Part shown: piece after piece, positions 7,881-16,383 of the stretch | Layout: each line of letters begins with the position of its first letter | Numbering within the stretch: the stretch's first letter is position 1 | Source: Streptomyces umbrinus | GTDB taxonomy: Bacteria > Actinomycetota > Actinomycetes > Streptomycetales > Streptomycetaceae | Assembly: GCF_030817415.1 (NCBI RefSeq) | Contig: NZ_JAUSZI010000002.1 | Location: 5,208,001-5,272,000 of the forward strand | Length of the DNA: 64,000 bases | Direction: 5' to 3' | Program-made: the position numbers and the translations under genes | Notes under the pieces: generated by a model | Databases searched by the model: none | Told to the model about the DNA's origin: nothing | The model's input: only the letters and a program-made list of their open reading frames with translations

Positions 7881-8912
7881 ATGACAGTTGACGCTCTGAC
7901 GGATGTGGCCGGGCTGCGCGTGGGGCACGCCACGAGGATCGGTGACGGTTGGCTCACCGGTACGACGGTTGTCCTCGCCCCGGAAGGCGGCGCGGTCGCC
8001 GCGGTGGACGTACGCGGTGGTGGGCCCGGCACCAAGGAGACCGACGCGCTCGATCCGCGCAATGTGGTGCGGAAGGTCGAGGCACTCGTACTGACCGGTG
8101 GCAGCGCGTTCGGGCTGGACTCGGCGACCGGTGTGATGGCCTGGCTGGAGGAGCGGGGGCGCGGGGTGCGGGTCGGGCCCGATCCGCTGCACGTGGTGCC
8201 TGTCGTACCGGCGGCCTGTGTCTTCGACCTCGGTCGGGGTGGCGACTTCCGGGCCAGGCCGGACGCGGCGATCGGCCGCGAGGCGGTGGAGGCCGCGGCG
8301 GCGAGCGAGCCGGGCGCACCTGTTCCGGAGGGGTCCGTGGGCGCCGGGACAGGGGCGGCCGTGGGAATGATGAAGGGAGGGGTCGGCACCGCGAGTGCCG
8401 TGCTCGAATCGGGTGTCACGGTGGCGGCGCTGGTCGTGGCCAACGCGGCGGGATCGGTGGTGGAGCCGGAGACCGGAGCGTTGTACGGGGAGTTGGTCCA
8501 GGGGCTCTTGAGCCGTCCGGCCGAGGAGGTTCACGAGGCTGCGAGGGCGCGGCTCGCCGAGGCCGCGGCGAAGAACAGCCTGCCCCCGCTGAACACCACC
8601 CTCGCGGTGGTCGCCACCGACGCCGACCTGTCGAAGGCACAGGCCCAGAAGCTGGCGGGCACGGCGCACGACGGCATCGCGCGTGCCGTCCGGCCGGTGC
8701 ATCTCCTCAACGACGGCGACACGGTGTTCGCGCTCGCCACGGGGGCCCGTCCGCTGGCGGAGGAGAACCCGCTCGCCCTCAACGAGATCCTCGCCGCCGG
8801 CGCGGACCTCGTCATGCGCGCCATCGTCCGGGCGGTACGTGCCGCCGGGTCGGTGGAGGGACCGGGCGGGATGTGGCCGGCGTACGGGGAGTTGTATGCC
8901 GAGGGCGACTAG
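7881..8912 (+). CDS. P1 family peptidase (DmpA-type, peptidase family S58)
   Basis: A 343-residue N-terminal-nucleophile hydrolase related to D-aminopeptidase DmpA and beta-peptidyl aminopeptidases. The precursor is expected to self-cleave into alpha and beta chains. Visible features are DVAGLRVGHATR near the start, GGGPGTKETDALDP, VLTGGSAFGLDSATGVM, GSVGAGTGAAVG, and LPPLNTTLAVVATDADLSK. The Thr-Thr of the last is where the nucleophile and cleavage point would lie. Its substrate in Streptomyces is unknown. Its end overlaps the convergent TetR gene by four bases. Confidence 0.85.
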   Translation: MTVDALTDVAGLRVGHATRIGDGWLTGTTVVLAPEGGAVAAVDVRGGGPGTKETDALDPRNVVRKVEALVLTGGSAFGLDSATGVMAWLEERGRGVRVGPDPLHVVPVVPAACVFDLGRGGDFRARPDAAIGREAVEAAAASEPGAPVPEGSVGAGTGAAVGMMKGGVGTASAVLESGVTVAALVVANAAGSVVEPETGALYGELVQGLLSRPAEEVHEAARARLAEAAAKNSLPPLNTTLAVVATDADLSKAQAQKLAGTAHDGIARAVRPVHLLNDGDTVFALATGARPLAEENPLALNEILAAGADLVMRAIVRAVRAAGSVEGPGGMWPAYGELYAEGD

Positions 8913-9496
8913 GGCGCCGGGGAGGCTGCCTTTCGGAGGGTGTGTAGGCACAAGCTCAGGGCCTCGTGCTTGGTTCCTCCGGTGCGGCCGCGTTGCCAGG
9001 CCACGTACAGGAGGGACCACAGGGTCTGGACGATCCAGTCGACGTCCAGGGCGGGGTCGAAGGCGCCTTCGGCGTGGCCTCGTTCGATGAGGTGGGAGAG
9101 AGCTCGGTCGGCGTCGGTGTCCTCCTCCCAGCCCTCCCAGTTCCAGGTGGCGACCAGTGACTCGTCGAAGACGAGGGTGAGCGCGTCGCCGAGTTCGAAG
9201 AGTTCCTGGCACAGCCGTTCAAGGGCGGCGAGTGCCGGGCCGTCCTCCAGGTGGCTGCGGTCGGTCGCGGCGGCGACCTTTTCGAGGACGTCGGCGCCCA
9301 GGGCCTTCAGGAGGTCGGAGCGCTCCGCGAAGTAGCGGTGGACGGTGGTGCGGCCGACACCCGCCGCGGCGGCCACGTCGCCGAGGGAGGCCCCGGAGTT
9401 CTTGGCCAGTACGACGGCGGCGGCGTCGAGGATGGCGCGCCTGGTGCGGCCTCGCACGCCGCTCCGGTCGCTTACAGCGGTGTCCATGGGCTCCAT
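8909..9496 (-). CDS. TetR/AcrR family transcriptional regulator
   Basis: A 195-residue dimeric repressor. The N-terminal helix-turn-helix is RAILDAAAVVLAKNSGASLGDVAAAAGVGRTTVHRYFAERSDLL, split here by description at residues about 15-58. The rest is the helical ligand-binding domain. ATG 9496 or ATG 9487 could be the start; neither has a strong ribosome binding site. It is divergent from the ABC exporter with only 69 bp between them, including a perfect 18-bp palindrome. The simplest reading is a repressor of the exporter and of itself. Confidence 0.88.
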   Translation of the reverse strand: MEPMDTAVSDRSGVRGRTRRAILDAAAVVLAKNSGASLGDVAAAAGVGRTTVHRYFAERSDLLKALGADVLEKVAAATDRSHLEDGPALAALERLCQELFELGDALTLVFDESLVATWNWEGWEEDTDADRALSHLIERGHAEGAFDPALDVDWIVQTLWSLLYVAWQRGRTGGTKHEALSLCLHTLRKAASPAP

Positions 9497-9544
9497 GGGC
9501 ACACACTGTAGCGCCGTTCCACAATAAAACAGAGTTGACAGTTT

Positions 9545-9562
9545 TGGAACATCGATGTTCCA
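9545..9562. promoter_or_regulatory. Perfect 18-bp palindrome, probable TetR operator
   Basis: TGGAACATCGATGTTCCA reads the same on both strands. It lies four bases before the ABC exporter start and 49 bp before the TetR start. A TTGACA box is at 9535-9540, and additional TTCCA/TGGAA half-sites lie at 9517-9521 and within the palindrome. Reading leftwards, TTCCAA-N17-TATTGT could serve the TetR gene. Confidence 0.75.
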
Positions 9563-9565
9563 CTC

Positions 9566-11437
9566 GTGAGCATGGTTGCTCCGGAGAGTCTGCGGGTTCT
9601 TGCTTCGTTCGCCCGGCCTCATCGGCGGACCCTGGCGGTCGGGCTGCTGCTGGCGCTGGCCGCTTCGGCGTTGGGTCTGGCCACGCCGATGGTGACCAAG
9701 TGGGTGCTGGACGCGCTCACGGACGGGAGTTCGCTGCGTGGTCCGGTGGTCGCGCTGCTCGTACTGCTGGTGATCGGCGCGGTGCTCTACCGCGTGCAGT
9801 GGGTGCTGCTCGGCGCGCTCGGTGAGCGGGTGGTGCTGGAGGCCCGGGAGTCGATGGTGCGCCGGTACTTCCGGGCGACGATCCCCGCGGTGACCGCACG
9901 GCCGCCGGGCGAGCTGGTCTCGCGGGCGGTCTCGGACACGGTGCTGCTGCGCGAGGCGGCCTCCTCCAGTGTGGTCGGGCTGATCAACGGCGTGGTGATG
10001 CTGGTCGGCACGCTGGTGCTGATGGGCTTTCTGGACCTGGTCCTGCTCGGCACCACGGTGGCGGCCGTGCTGGTGGTGATCGTCCTGTTCGCGCTGCTGA
10101 TGCCCGGCATCGCGAAGGCGCAGGAGCGGGCGCAGGAGCACGTCGGCCGGGTCGGCGGCACCCTGGAGGGCACGCTGCGGGCGATCCGTACGGTCAAGGC
10201 GAGCGGTGCCGAGGACCGGCAGGCGGAGCGGATCGCGGCGGACGCGCGGGCCTCGGCGGAGTACGGCATCCGCGCGGTACGGCTGGAGGCCACCGTGTGG
10301 ACCATCGCCTGGACCGGGATCCAGCTCGCGGTGATCCTCATCCTCGGCGTCGGCGCCTGGCGGGTGGGGGAAGGGCAGTTGGAGGTGTCCAGCCTGATCG
10401 CCTTCCTGCTCTACGCCTTCGGGCTCATGGAGCCGATCACGGAGTTGTCGCAGGACCTCACCGCACTGCAGTCCGGCATCGCCGCGGCGGAACGCATCCG
10501 GGCCGTGGACGAGTTGGAGGCGGAGACGGACGGGCCGCCCTCGACGGACACGCGGGAGGAGCCGTCGGTCCGACGCCGGACGAGCGGTCCCGTGCCGGAC
10601 ACGAACGGTCCCATGCTGGACGCGCACGGCCCGGTGCCGGACACGAACGGTTCCGCGCGCGGCCCTGTGTTCGACACGCGCAGCCCGGTGTTGGAGCTGA
10701 AGGACGTCACGGCGTCGTACGGTCCCGGGCGGGAGCCTGCCGTGCGCGGGGTGGACCTGGTGGTGCCGGCTCGCGGGCACACCGCGATCGTCGGGCCCTC
10801 CGGGGCGGGCAAGACCACTGTCTTCTCTCTGCTGTTGCGTTTCCTGGAGCCGCAGGAGGGCGCGCTGCTGCTGGACGGTGTCCCGTACCACCGGCACAGC
10901 CACGCGGCGATCCGTTCCAGGCTGGCGTATGTGGAGCAGGACACCCCGGTCGTCCCCGGCACCATCCGCGACAACCTGCTCATCTCCCGGCCGGAGGCAA
11001 GCAAGGAGGAGCTGCGTCAGGTGCTCGCTGACGTGCGGCTGACGGAGAAGGTGGAGTCGCTGGACGAGGGACTGGACACGGAGTTGTCGACCGCTGCCGT
11101 CTCCGGCGGGGAGCGGCAGCGCATCGCTCTCGCGCGGGCGCTGCTGCGGGAGCCGGACGTACTGCTGCTCGACGAGGCGACGGCACAGCTCGACGCGCTC
11201 ACGGAGTCGGCGGTCCACCACTGTGTCCGGCGGCGGGCGCGGGAGCACGCGGTGGTGACCATCGCGCACCGGCTGTCGACGGTGATCGACGCGGACACGA
11301 TCGTGGTGATGGACGCGGGCGGCGTTCGCGCCCGGGGCACCCATGACGAGCTGCTCGCCACGGACTCCCTCTACCGCGATCTGGTCGAGGCGCTGCGCAT
11401 CGCCGACAAGCCCCCCGCCGACGCCCCCGCCGCATAA
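9566..11437 (+). CDS. ABC exporter, fused membrane and ATPase domains
   Basis: A half-size ABC exporter (623 aa) working as a dimer. The six-helix membrane domain spans about residues 15-300. The ATPase domain follows, with Walker A GPSGAGKTT, Q-loop YVEQD, signature VSGGERQRIALARALL, Walker B VLLLDEATAQLDA and switch His in VTIAHRLS. The linker between the domains (about residues 330-375) is unusual: an acidic, Pro/Gly-rich degenerate repeat built on GPVPDTNG-like units. The family exports drugs, lipids or peptides. A divergent TetR gene and the shared palindrome imply ligand-induced expression, as for a drug pump. GTG 9566 or ATG 9572 are both possible starts. Confidence 0.9.
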   Translation: MSMVAPESLRVLASFARPHRRTLAVGLLLALAASALGLATPMVTKWVLDALTDGSSLRGPVVALLVLLVIGAVLYRVQWVLLGALGERVVLEARESMVRRYFRATIPAVTARPPGELVSRAVSDTVLLREAASSSVVGLINGVVMLVGTLVLMGFLDLVLLGTTVAAVLVVIVLFALLMPGIAKAQERAQEHVGRVGGTLEGTLRAIRTVKASGAEDRQAERIAADARASAEYGIRAVRLEATVWTIAWTGIQLAVILILGVGAWRVGEGQLEVSSLIAFLLYAFGLMEPITELSQDLTALQSGIAAAERIRAVDELEAETDGPPSTDTREEPSVRRRTSGPVPDTNGPMLDAHGPVPDTNGSARGPVFDTRSPVLELKDVTASYGPGREPAVRGVDLVVPARGHTAIVGPSGAGKTTVFSLLLRFLEPQEGALLLDGVPYHRHSHAAIRSRLAYVEQDTPVVPGTIRDNLLISRPEASKEELRQVLADVRLTEKVESLDEGLDTELSTAAVSGGERQRIALARALLREPDVLLLDEATAQLDALTESAVHHCVRRRAREHAVVTIAHRLSTVIDADTIVVMDAGGVRARGTHDELLATDSLYRDLVEALRIADKPPADAPAA

Positions 11438-11584
11438 GGCGATTGTCCCGAATCTGTCACGTGATGGTGTTGATGGCGGGCTGTGGGAACCCGGGCGGGC
11501 GATGTTCCCCTCCTTCTCCATGGATCCGATCTTTCTCCACGGAACGGAGTGGATCACCCACAACCGCGAGAACTGGAGCAGACC

Positions 11585-12811
11585 GTGACAACGCCGGACA
11601 CAACAGCGAGGCGCGCGCTGGTGGCCTGTGCCGCCCTGATGGTCGGCGCCCTGACCCTCACCGCGTGCGGCGGCGACGCCAATGCCGACAACAAGTCCGA
11701 GGACAAGAACGGCGACACCAAGACCTCGGCGGCGAAGATCCTCATCTCCGCCAAGGACGGTTCGACGGCGGCGTCGATCAACTCGACCGGGGTGAAGGTC
11801 AGCGACGGCAGGCTGACCGAGGTGGCGATGAAGGAGTCGGCCACGGGGGCGGCCGTACCGGGGACGCTCGCGGCGAACGGGAAGAGCTGGAAGCCGAAGG
11901 AGCAGTTGGAGCGCGGGACCAAGTACCAGATATCGGCCACCGCGAAGGACGGCGACGGGAAGCCCTCGGCGGCCAACTCCATCTTCACGACGGTGTCCAC
12001 GAGCAACAGCTTCATCGGGACGTACACGCCCGACGGCGGCGCGAAGGTCGGCGTCGGGATGCCGGTGTCGTTCACCTTCGACAAGGCGATCGGCGACGGG
12101 AAGTTCAGGAAGGACGTGCAGTCGCACATCACCGTCACGTCCAGCAGCGGGCAGAAGGTGGTCGGACACTGGTTCGGCGCGCAGCGGCTGGACTTCCGGC
12201 CCCAGGCGTACTGGAAGGCCGGCTCCAAGGTCACCATGAAGATCGACCTGGACGGCGTCGAGGGCGCGAACGGCGTCTACGGGGTGCAGGACAAGACGGT
12301 CACCTTCACGGTCGGGCGCTCCCAGGTGTCCACGGTCGACGTCAACACGCAGACCATGACGGTGGTTCGTGACGGCAGGACCGTGAAGACGATTCCGATC
12401 TCGGCGGGCAGCCCGGACAACAGCACGTACAACGGGCAGATGGTGATCTCGGAGAAGTTCCGGCAGACGCGGATGAACGGGTCGACGGTCGGCTACGGCG
12501 GCGAGTACGACATCGCGGACGTGCCGAACGCGATGCGGCTGACGACCTCGGGCACCTTCATCCACGGCAACTACTGGTACAACAAGGGCAATCCGCCCTT
12601 CGGGAAGCAGGGCACCAGCCACGGCTGCGTGGGGATGGCGGACGTACGGGGCGCGGGCGGCGACACGGTCGCCAAGTGGTTCTTCGACAACTCGCTCGTA
12701 GGGGACGTCGTGACCGTCAAGAACTCCCCCGACAAGACGGTCGCACCGGACAACGGTCTCAACGGCTGGAACATGGCATGGAGTGCCTGGACCGCGGGAA
12801 GTGCCCTCTGA
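11585..12811 (+). CDS. L,D-transpeptidase, Ig-like/YkuD lipoprotein
   Basis: A cell-wall enzyme (408 aa) that forms 3-3 cross-links in peptidoglycan. The N-terminus is a lipoprotein signal with lipobox LTAC (Cys about residue 28). Two Ig-like domains follow (about residues 50-250), then the YkuD catalytic domain with HGNYW and the SHGCVGM motif carrying the catalytic Cys. This matches mycobacterial LdtMt2-type proteins in order and length. GTG 11585 is preferred since GGAG lies upstream and it directly precedes the signal peptide. A strong terminator follows. Confidence 0.92.
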   Translation: MTTPDTTARRALVACAALMVGALTLTACGGDANADNKSEDKNGDTKTSAAKILISAKDGSTAASINSTGVKVSDGRLTEVAMKESATGAAVPGTLAANGKSWKPKEQLERGTKYQISATAKDGDGKPSAANSIFTTVSTSNSFIGTYTPDGGAKVGVGMPVSFTFDKAIGDGKFRKDVQSHITVTSSSGQKVVGHWFGAQRLDFRPQAYWKAGSKVTMKIDLDGVEGANGVYGVQDKTVTFTVGRSQVSTVDVNTQTMTVVRDGRTVKTIPISAGSPDNSTYNGQMVISEKFRQTRMNGSTVGYGGEYDIADVPNAMRLTTSGTFIHGNYWYNKGNPPFGKQGTSHGCVGMADVRGAGGDTVAKWFFDNSLVGDVVTVKNSPDKTVAPDNGLNGWNMAWSAWTAGSAL

Positions 12812-12834
12812 CCAAGGGGTTTTGAGCATTCGAC

Positions 12835-12863
12835 GGGCCGTGCGGGAACATCCCGCACGGCCC
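12835..12863 (+). terminator. Strong hairpin terminator after L,D-transpeptidase
   Basis: GGGCCGTGCGGGA paired perfectly with TCCCGCACGGCCC across a 3-base loop (13 bp stem), followed by GGCCGTTTTCC. It lies 24 bp after the stop codon. Confidence 0.85.
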
Positions 12864-12968
12864 GGCCGTTTTCCGTGCGTACGTTTTCTCGGTTCCCGGA
12901 CATGATGTCCGCCCGAGGGGCTACGGTATGCACCCACAAGGTGACATGCAGCAACGCCGGGAGAAGCC

Positions 12969-13712
12969 TTGAGCGTTCCGTACGAGACGGCAGCGTACGA
13001 GCCAGCCGAGTCGCCCGAGTCTCCGGAGGAGCATCTCGCGCGGCTCCTCGGCCGTGCCCTGAACTCCTTCGAGCTGCCGGACGAGACGATACGGCGGCTG
13101 GACCGGGCGCTGGCCCACGACAGTTCGCTGCACTCCGCGCACCACAGCGCGGGGCTGCACCGCGAGACGTACCGGCACACCTGGCTGCTGGCCGATGGGA
13201 GCGCGCTCACGCTCTGGGAGCTCGTCCACAACACCGCGCCGAGCCGCGAAACGCAGCACGAGGTGTACGAGGACGAGGAGGAGCTGCGTACCGCGACGGG
13301 GCGGCTGCCGCTCCCGGCGGACGCGCCGGACTTCGAACTGCCGGTGCTGGTGCGGGTGTCGCACGTCCCCGAGCCGCTGCACGCGTACGTTCCCGACGAC
13401 TCCGCGGATCACGGGCGGCGGCTGCTGCGGCGCGCGGAGAACTCGGACCGGCCGGGCGAGGACATGGCCGATCTGCTGCGGATGGCGTTCGCGCACCAGA
13501 TCACCCAGGCCTTCGGGCGGCCGTGCCGGGCCGGTGAGCGGGGGATGTGCTTCTCGCTCTACGAGCACGCGTTTCTGCTCCACGACGGGCGGGAGTTGTC
13601 CCTGTGGGAGGTCGAGCACACGGCTACGCCCGATGGGCGGCACATGTGTGAGGTGTATCCGTCCGAGGAGGATGCGCGGTCGGCGATGGAGCGGCGGGCC
13701 TCCGGCGGTTAG
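12969..13712 (+). CDS. Conserved Streptomyces protein, DUF6227-like
   Basis: A 247-residue soluble acidic protein with no signal peptide or membrane segment. It has an internal echo: LADGSALTLWELVHNTAP at about residue 76 and LHDGRELSLWEVEHTATP at about residue 203. This suggests two copies of a small beta-rich module around a helical middle. TTG 12969 follows GGGAGAAG and gives the best start. I associate it with the streptomycete family DUF6227 from memory; the function is unknown. It stands alone between two terminators. Confidence 0.75.
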   Translation: MSVPYETAAYEPAESPESPEEHLARLLGRALNSFELPDETIRRLDRALAHDSSLHSAHHSAGLHRETYRHTWLLADGSALTLWELVHNTAPSRETQHEVYEDEEELRTATGRLPLPADAPDFELPVLVRVSHVPEPLHAYVPDDSADHGRRLLRRAENSDRPGEDMADLLRMAFAHQITQAFGRPCRAGERGMCFSLYEHAFLLHDGRELSLWEVEHTATPDGRHMCEVYPSEEDARSAMERRASGG

Positions 13713-13759
13713 CAGGGATTCCGGCCGGTTCGTAGTCTGCGGGTTCGCTGTGGCTGGTC

Positions 13760-13779
13760 GCGCAGTTCCCCGCGCCCCT
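13760..13779 (+). repeat. Dispersed intergenic repeat copy (GCGCAGTTCC family)
   Basis: An exact copy of GCGCAGTTCCCCGCGCCCCT in the tail of the 12969-13712 gene, preceded by GGCTGGTC and followed by a run of A. Further copies are at 21055, 21083 (inverted), 25062 and tandem, 29440 (inverted), 36561, 36647 (inverted), 39538 and 39609, with degenerate ones near 19961 and 31360. All lie between genes. Confidence 0.85.
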
Positions 13780-13884
13780 AAAAAGCCGCTGTCGGCCCTG
13801 CCCGCTTGAAGAAGCACCCCGCACCCCTGGAAGGGCCCCGCCTGCTTGAAAAGGCACCCCGCGACCCGGTGACGGGGCACGACA

Positions 13885-13917
13885 GGTGGGCCGGGACTTC
13901 ACAAGTCCCGGCCCACC
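13885..13917 (-). terminator. Hairpin terminator downstream of fruA
   Basis: A perfect 15-bp stem GGTGGGCCGGGACTT/AAGTCCCGGCCCACC with a CAC loop. It lies 26 bp beyond the fruA stop on the minus strand and may also stop transcription arriving from the left. Confidence 0.85.
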
Positions 13918-13943
13918 GTCGTTCTCGCTCCTCGGCGGAGCGT

Positions 13944-16085
13944 TCAGGCTGCTATCGGTTCCTTCTTCTGGGTGGGCGTCGGGGCCTCGGGGGTCTTGTC
14001 CTCGTTGCCGTCCAGGGGTGTCTTGCGCATGCCCTTCAGGACGATGACCAGGCCTGCCGTGACTGCTGTGCCGATCGCGATGGCGAGCAGGTAGAGGAAC
14101 GGCTTGCCGATCAGGAAGGTGACCCAGATGCCGCCGTGCGGGGCGCGCAGGGTCGAGCCGAAGGCCATGGTCAGGGCGCCGGTGACCGCGCCGCCCGCCA
14201 TCGAGGCCGGGATGACCCGCAGTGGGTCGGCCGCCGCGAACGGGATCGCGCCCTCGGAGATGAAGGACGCGCCGAGGACCCAGGCGGCCTTGCCGTTCTC
14301 CCGCTCAGCCGTGGTGAACAGCTTCTTGCGGATCGTGGTGGCCAGGGCCATGCCCAGCGGCGGGACCATGCCGGCCGCCATGACCGTCGCCATGATCTTC
14401 ATCGCGGACCCGGTCGGGTCCTGGACGGCGATACCGCCCGTGGCGAAGGCGTACGCGACCTTGTTGACCGGGCCGCCGAGGTCGAAGCACATCATCAGGC
14501 CGAGCAGCACACCGAGCAGGACGGCGTTGGTGCCGGAGAGGCCGGACAGCCAGTCCGTCATGGCCTTCTGCGCCTCGGCGATGGGCTTGCCGATGACGAT
14601 GAACATCAGGAAGCCGACGACGATCGAGGAGACCAGTGGAATCACGACCACCGGCATGATGCCGCGCAGCACCGGCGGGATCTTGATCCGCTGGATGGCG
14701 AGGACGACACCACCGGCCAGCAGACCCGCGGCCAGACCGCCGAGGAAGCCCGCGGCGATGTTGGCGGAGATCATGCCGCCGACGAAGCCGGGCACGAGAC
14801 CGGGCCGGTCCGCCATGCCGTACGCGATGTAACCGGCGAGGACGGGGATCAGGAAGCCGAAGGCGACGCCGCCGATCTGGAAGAGCAGCGCGGCCCAGCT
14901 GTCGACCTGACCCCAGTTGAAGACCTCGGTGACCGGCTTGGCCTCGTTGATCTGGTAGCCGCCGATCGCGAACCCGAGCGCGATCAGCAGACCGCCCGCG
15001 GCCACGAACGGGACCATGTAACTCACGCCGGACATCAGCCACTTGCGGAGCTTGGTGCCGTAGCCCTCACCGGGCTCGCCGGCCCGCTCGACCGGCGTAC
15101 CGCCGCGGGGCCCGGCGGCCGCCGTGACCTCGCCGCGCTCCGCCTTGCCGCGCACCTGGGCGATCAGCTCGGCGGGCTTGTTGATGCCCGCCTTCACGCC
15201 GACGTCCACGGTGGGCTTCCCGGCGAACCGGTCCTTCTCCCGTACGGGCATGTCGTGCGCGAAGATCACGCCGTCCGCCGCGGCGATGACGGCCGGGTCG
15301 AGCCGGCTGAAACCGGCCGATCCCTGCGTCTCGACGACGACCTCGACGTCACCGGCGTCGCGGCCCGCGTTCTCCAGCGACTCGGCCGCCATGTAGGTGT
15401 GCGCGATACCGGTGGGGCAGGAGGTGACAGCGACGATACGGAACGGTCGCCCGCCCTTGCCTTCGGCGGCACCCTCGTCATCCGTACCGGCGGGCGCCGG
15501 GGCAGCCTCGGGGGCAGCGGCCGGGGCAGTCCCGGACGCCGCCTCGGAGTCGGCCGAGGAGTCACCGGAACCCTCGGAGCCGTCGGCACCCGGCTCGGCA
15601 GCCGCAGTTGCGGCCGCGGCGGCGGGTGCGGCTGCAGCGGCGGGCTCGTCGCCGCGGATCAGGGCGGCTGCCCCCGCCGCGTCGCCCACCGAGCGCAGCG
15701 CCGAGGTGAACTCGGCGTTCATCAGCTGGCGGGCCAGTGACGACAGGATCGTGAGGTGGGCGTCGTCCGCGCCGGCCGGGGCGGCGATCAGGAAGATCAG
15801 GTCGGCGGGGCCGTCCGGCGCGCCGAAGTCGATCCCGGCCGCGCTGCGCCCGAAAGCCAGCGTCGGCTCGGTGACGTGCTCGCTGCGGCAGTGCGGGATG
15901 CCGATGCCGCCGTCGAGGCCGGTCGGCATCTGGGCCTCGCGGGCGGCCACGTCGGCGAGGAAGCCGTCCAGGTCGGTCACCCGGCCCAGGGACACCATGC
16001 GCTCGGCGAGGGCGCGCGCCGCCGCTTCCTTCGTATCGGCGGACAGGTCGAGATCGACCAGGTCCGCGGTGATCATCTCGCTCAT
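13944..16085 (-). CDS. fruA: PTS fructose transporter, fused EIIA-EIIB-EIIC
   Basis: A membrane permease (713 aa) that imports fructose while phosphorylating it to fructose-1-phosphate. EIIA comes first (about residues 1-150) with its phosphorylated His in GIGIPHCRSEH. A long Ala/Pro/Glu linker follows, then EIIB (about 215-315) with the Cys of TSCPTGIAHTYMAAE, and finally EIIC with about ten helices (from about 355). This fused layout is usual for the actinobacterial fructose system. It is the last gene of fruR-fruK-fruA, separated from fruK by 298 bp. The spacer suggests either a long leader or extra regulation. Confidence 0.95.
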   Translation of the reverse strand: MSEMITADLVDLDLSADTKEAAARALAERMVSLGRVTDLDGFLADVAAREAQMPTGLDGGIGIPHCRSEHVTEPTLAFGRSAAGIDFGAPDGPADLIFLIAAPAGADDAHLTILSSLARQLMNAEFTSALRSVGDAAGAAALIRGDEPAAAAAPAAAAATAAAEPGADGSEGSGDSSADSEAASGTAPAAAPEAAPAPAGTDDEGAAEGKGGRPFRIVAVTSCPTGIAHTYMAAESLENAGRDAGDVEVVVETQGSAGFSRLDPAVIAAADGVIFAHDMPVREKDRFAGKPTVDVGVKAGINKPAELIAQVRGKAERGEVTAAAGPRGGTPVERAGEPGEGYGTKLRKWLMSGVSYMVPFVAAGGLLIALGFAIGGYQINEAKPVTEVFNWGQVDSWAALLFQIGGVAFGFLIPVLAGYIAYGMADRPGLVPGFVGGMISANIAAGFLGGLAAGLLAGGVVLAIQRIKIPPVLRGIMPVVVIPLVSSIVVGFLMFIVIGKPIAEAQKAMTDWLSGLSGTNAVLLGVLLGLMMCFDLGGPVNKVAYAFATGGIAVQDPTGSAMKIMATVMAAGMVPPLGMALATTIRKKLFTTAERENGKAAWVLGASFISEGAIPFAAADPLRVIPASMAGGAVTGALTMAFGSTLRAPHGGIWVTFLIGKPFLYLLAIAIGTAVTAGLVIVLKGMRKTPLDGNEDKTPEAPTPTQKKEPIAA

Positions 16086-16305
16086 CGCGGGCTCCTTCGC
16101 ACGCGTATCGCCCGGGGAACGTTGTGGGCGAGGGTGGGGACGGGGGTGCCGCGGTCGAGAACCGCGACGGTTACGGGGACTACGGGGTGTGCTGAGACGG
16201 GGCCGAGGCCGGGAAGGCTGCCGGGGCCGGGGAGGCCCCGCCTCCGTGTGGCGGCGGCTGCGGCGGGTAAGGGGAGTCCCCGCCGCATCAGGGCCGGTTC
16301 GTGGG

Positions 16306-16382
16306 TTGCGCGGAAGTCCGTGCGCGGAAGTGGACAGCCCGTGTGCGGGAGTCGGCGGCCGGTGCGCGGGAGTCGGCGGCCG
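16306..16382 (-). repeat. 21-bp tandem repeats between fruK and fruA
   Basis: Three 21-bp units (16320-16340, 16341-16361, 16362-16382) and a partial fourth (16306-16319), each built on GTGCGCGGGAGTCGGCGGCC with a few changes. They abut the fruK stop codon. The remaining 220 bp before fruA (16086-16305) hold no gene I can support, only GC-rich DNA. Confidence 0.8.
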
Positions 16383-16383
16383 G

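Noticed and set aside
8909..13234. A 1441-codon open frame on the minus strand
   Set aside because: Only its 3' end (8909-9496) is the TetR gene. The rest is antisense to the ABC exporter, L,D-transpeptidase and the unknown gene, and its residues are Arg/His/Pro-rich noise typical of high-GC antisense frames.
13806..15740. A 644-codon plus-strand frame across fruA
   Set aside because: Antisense to the fructose permease, whose domains are unmistakable.
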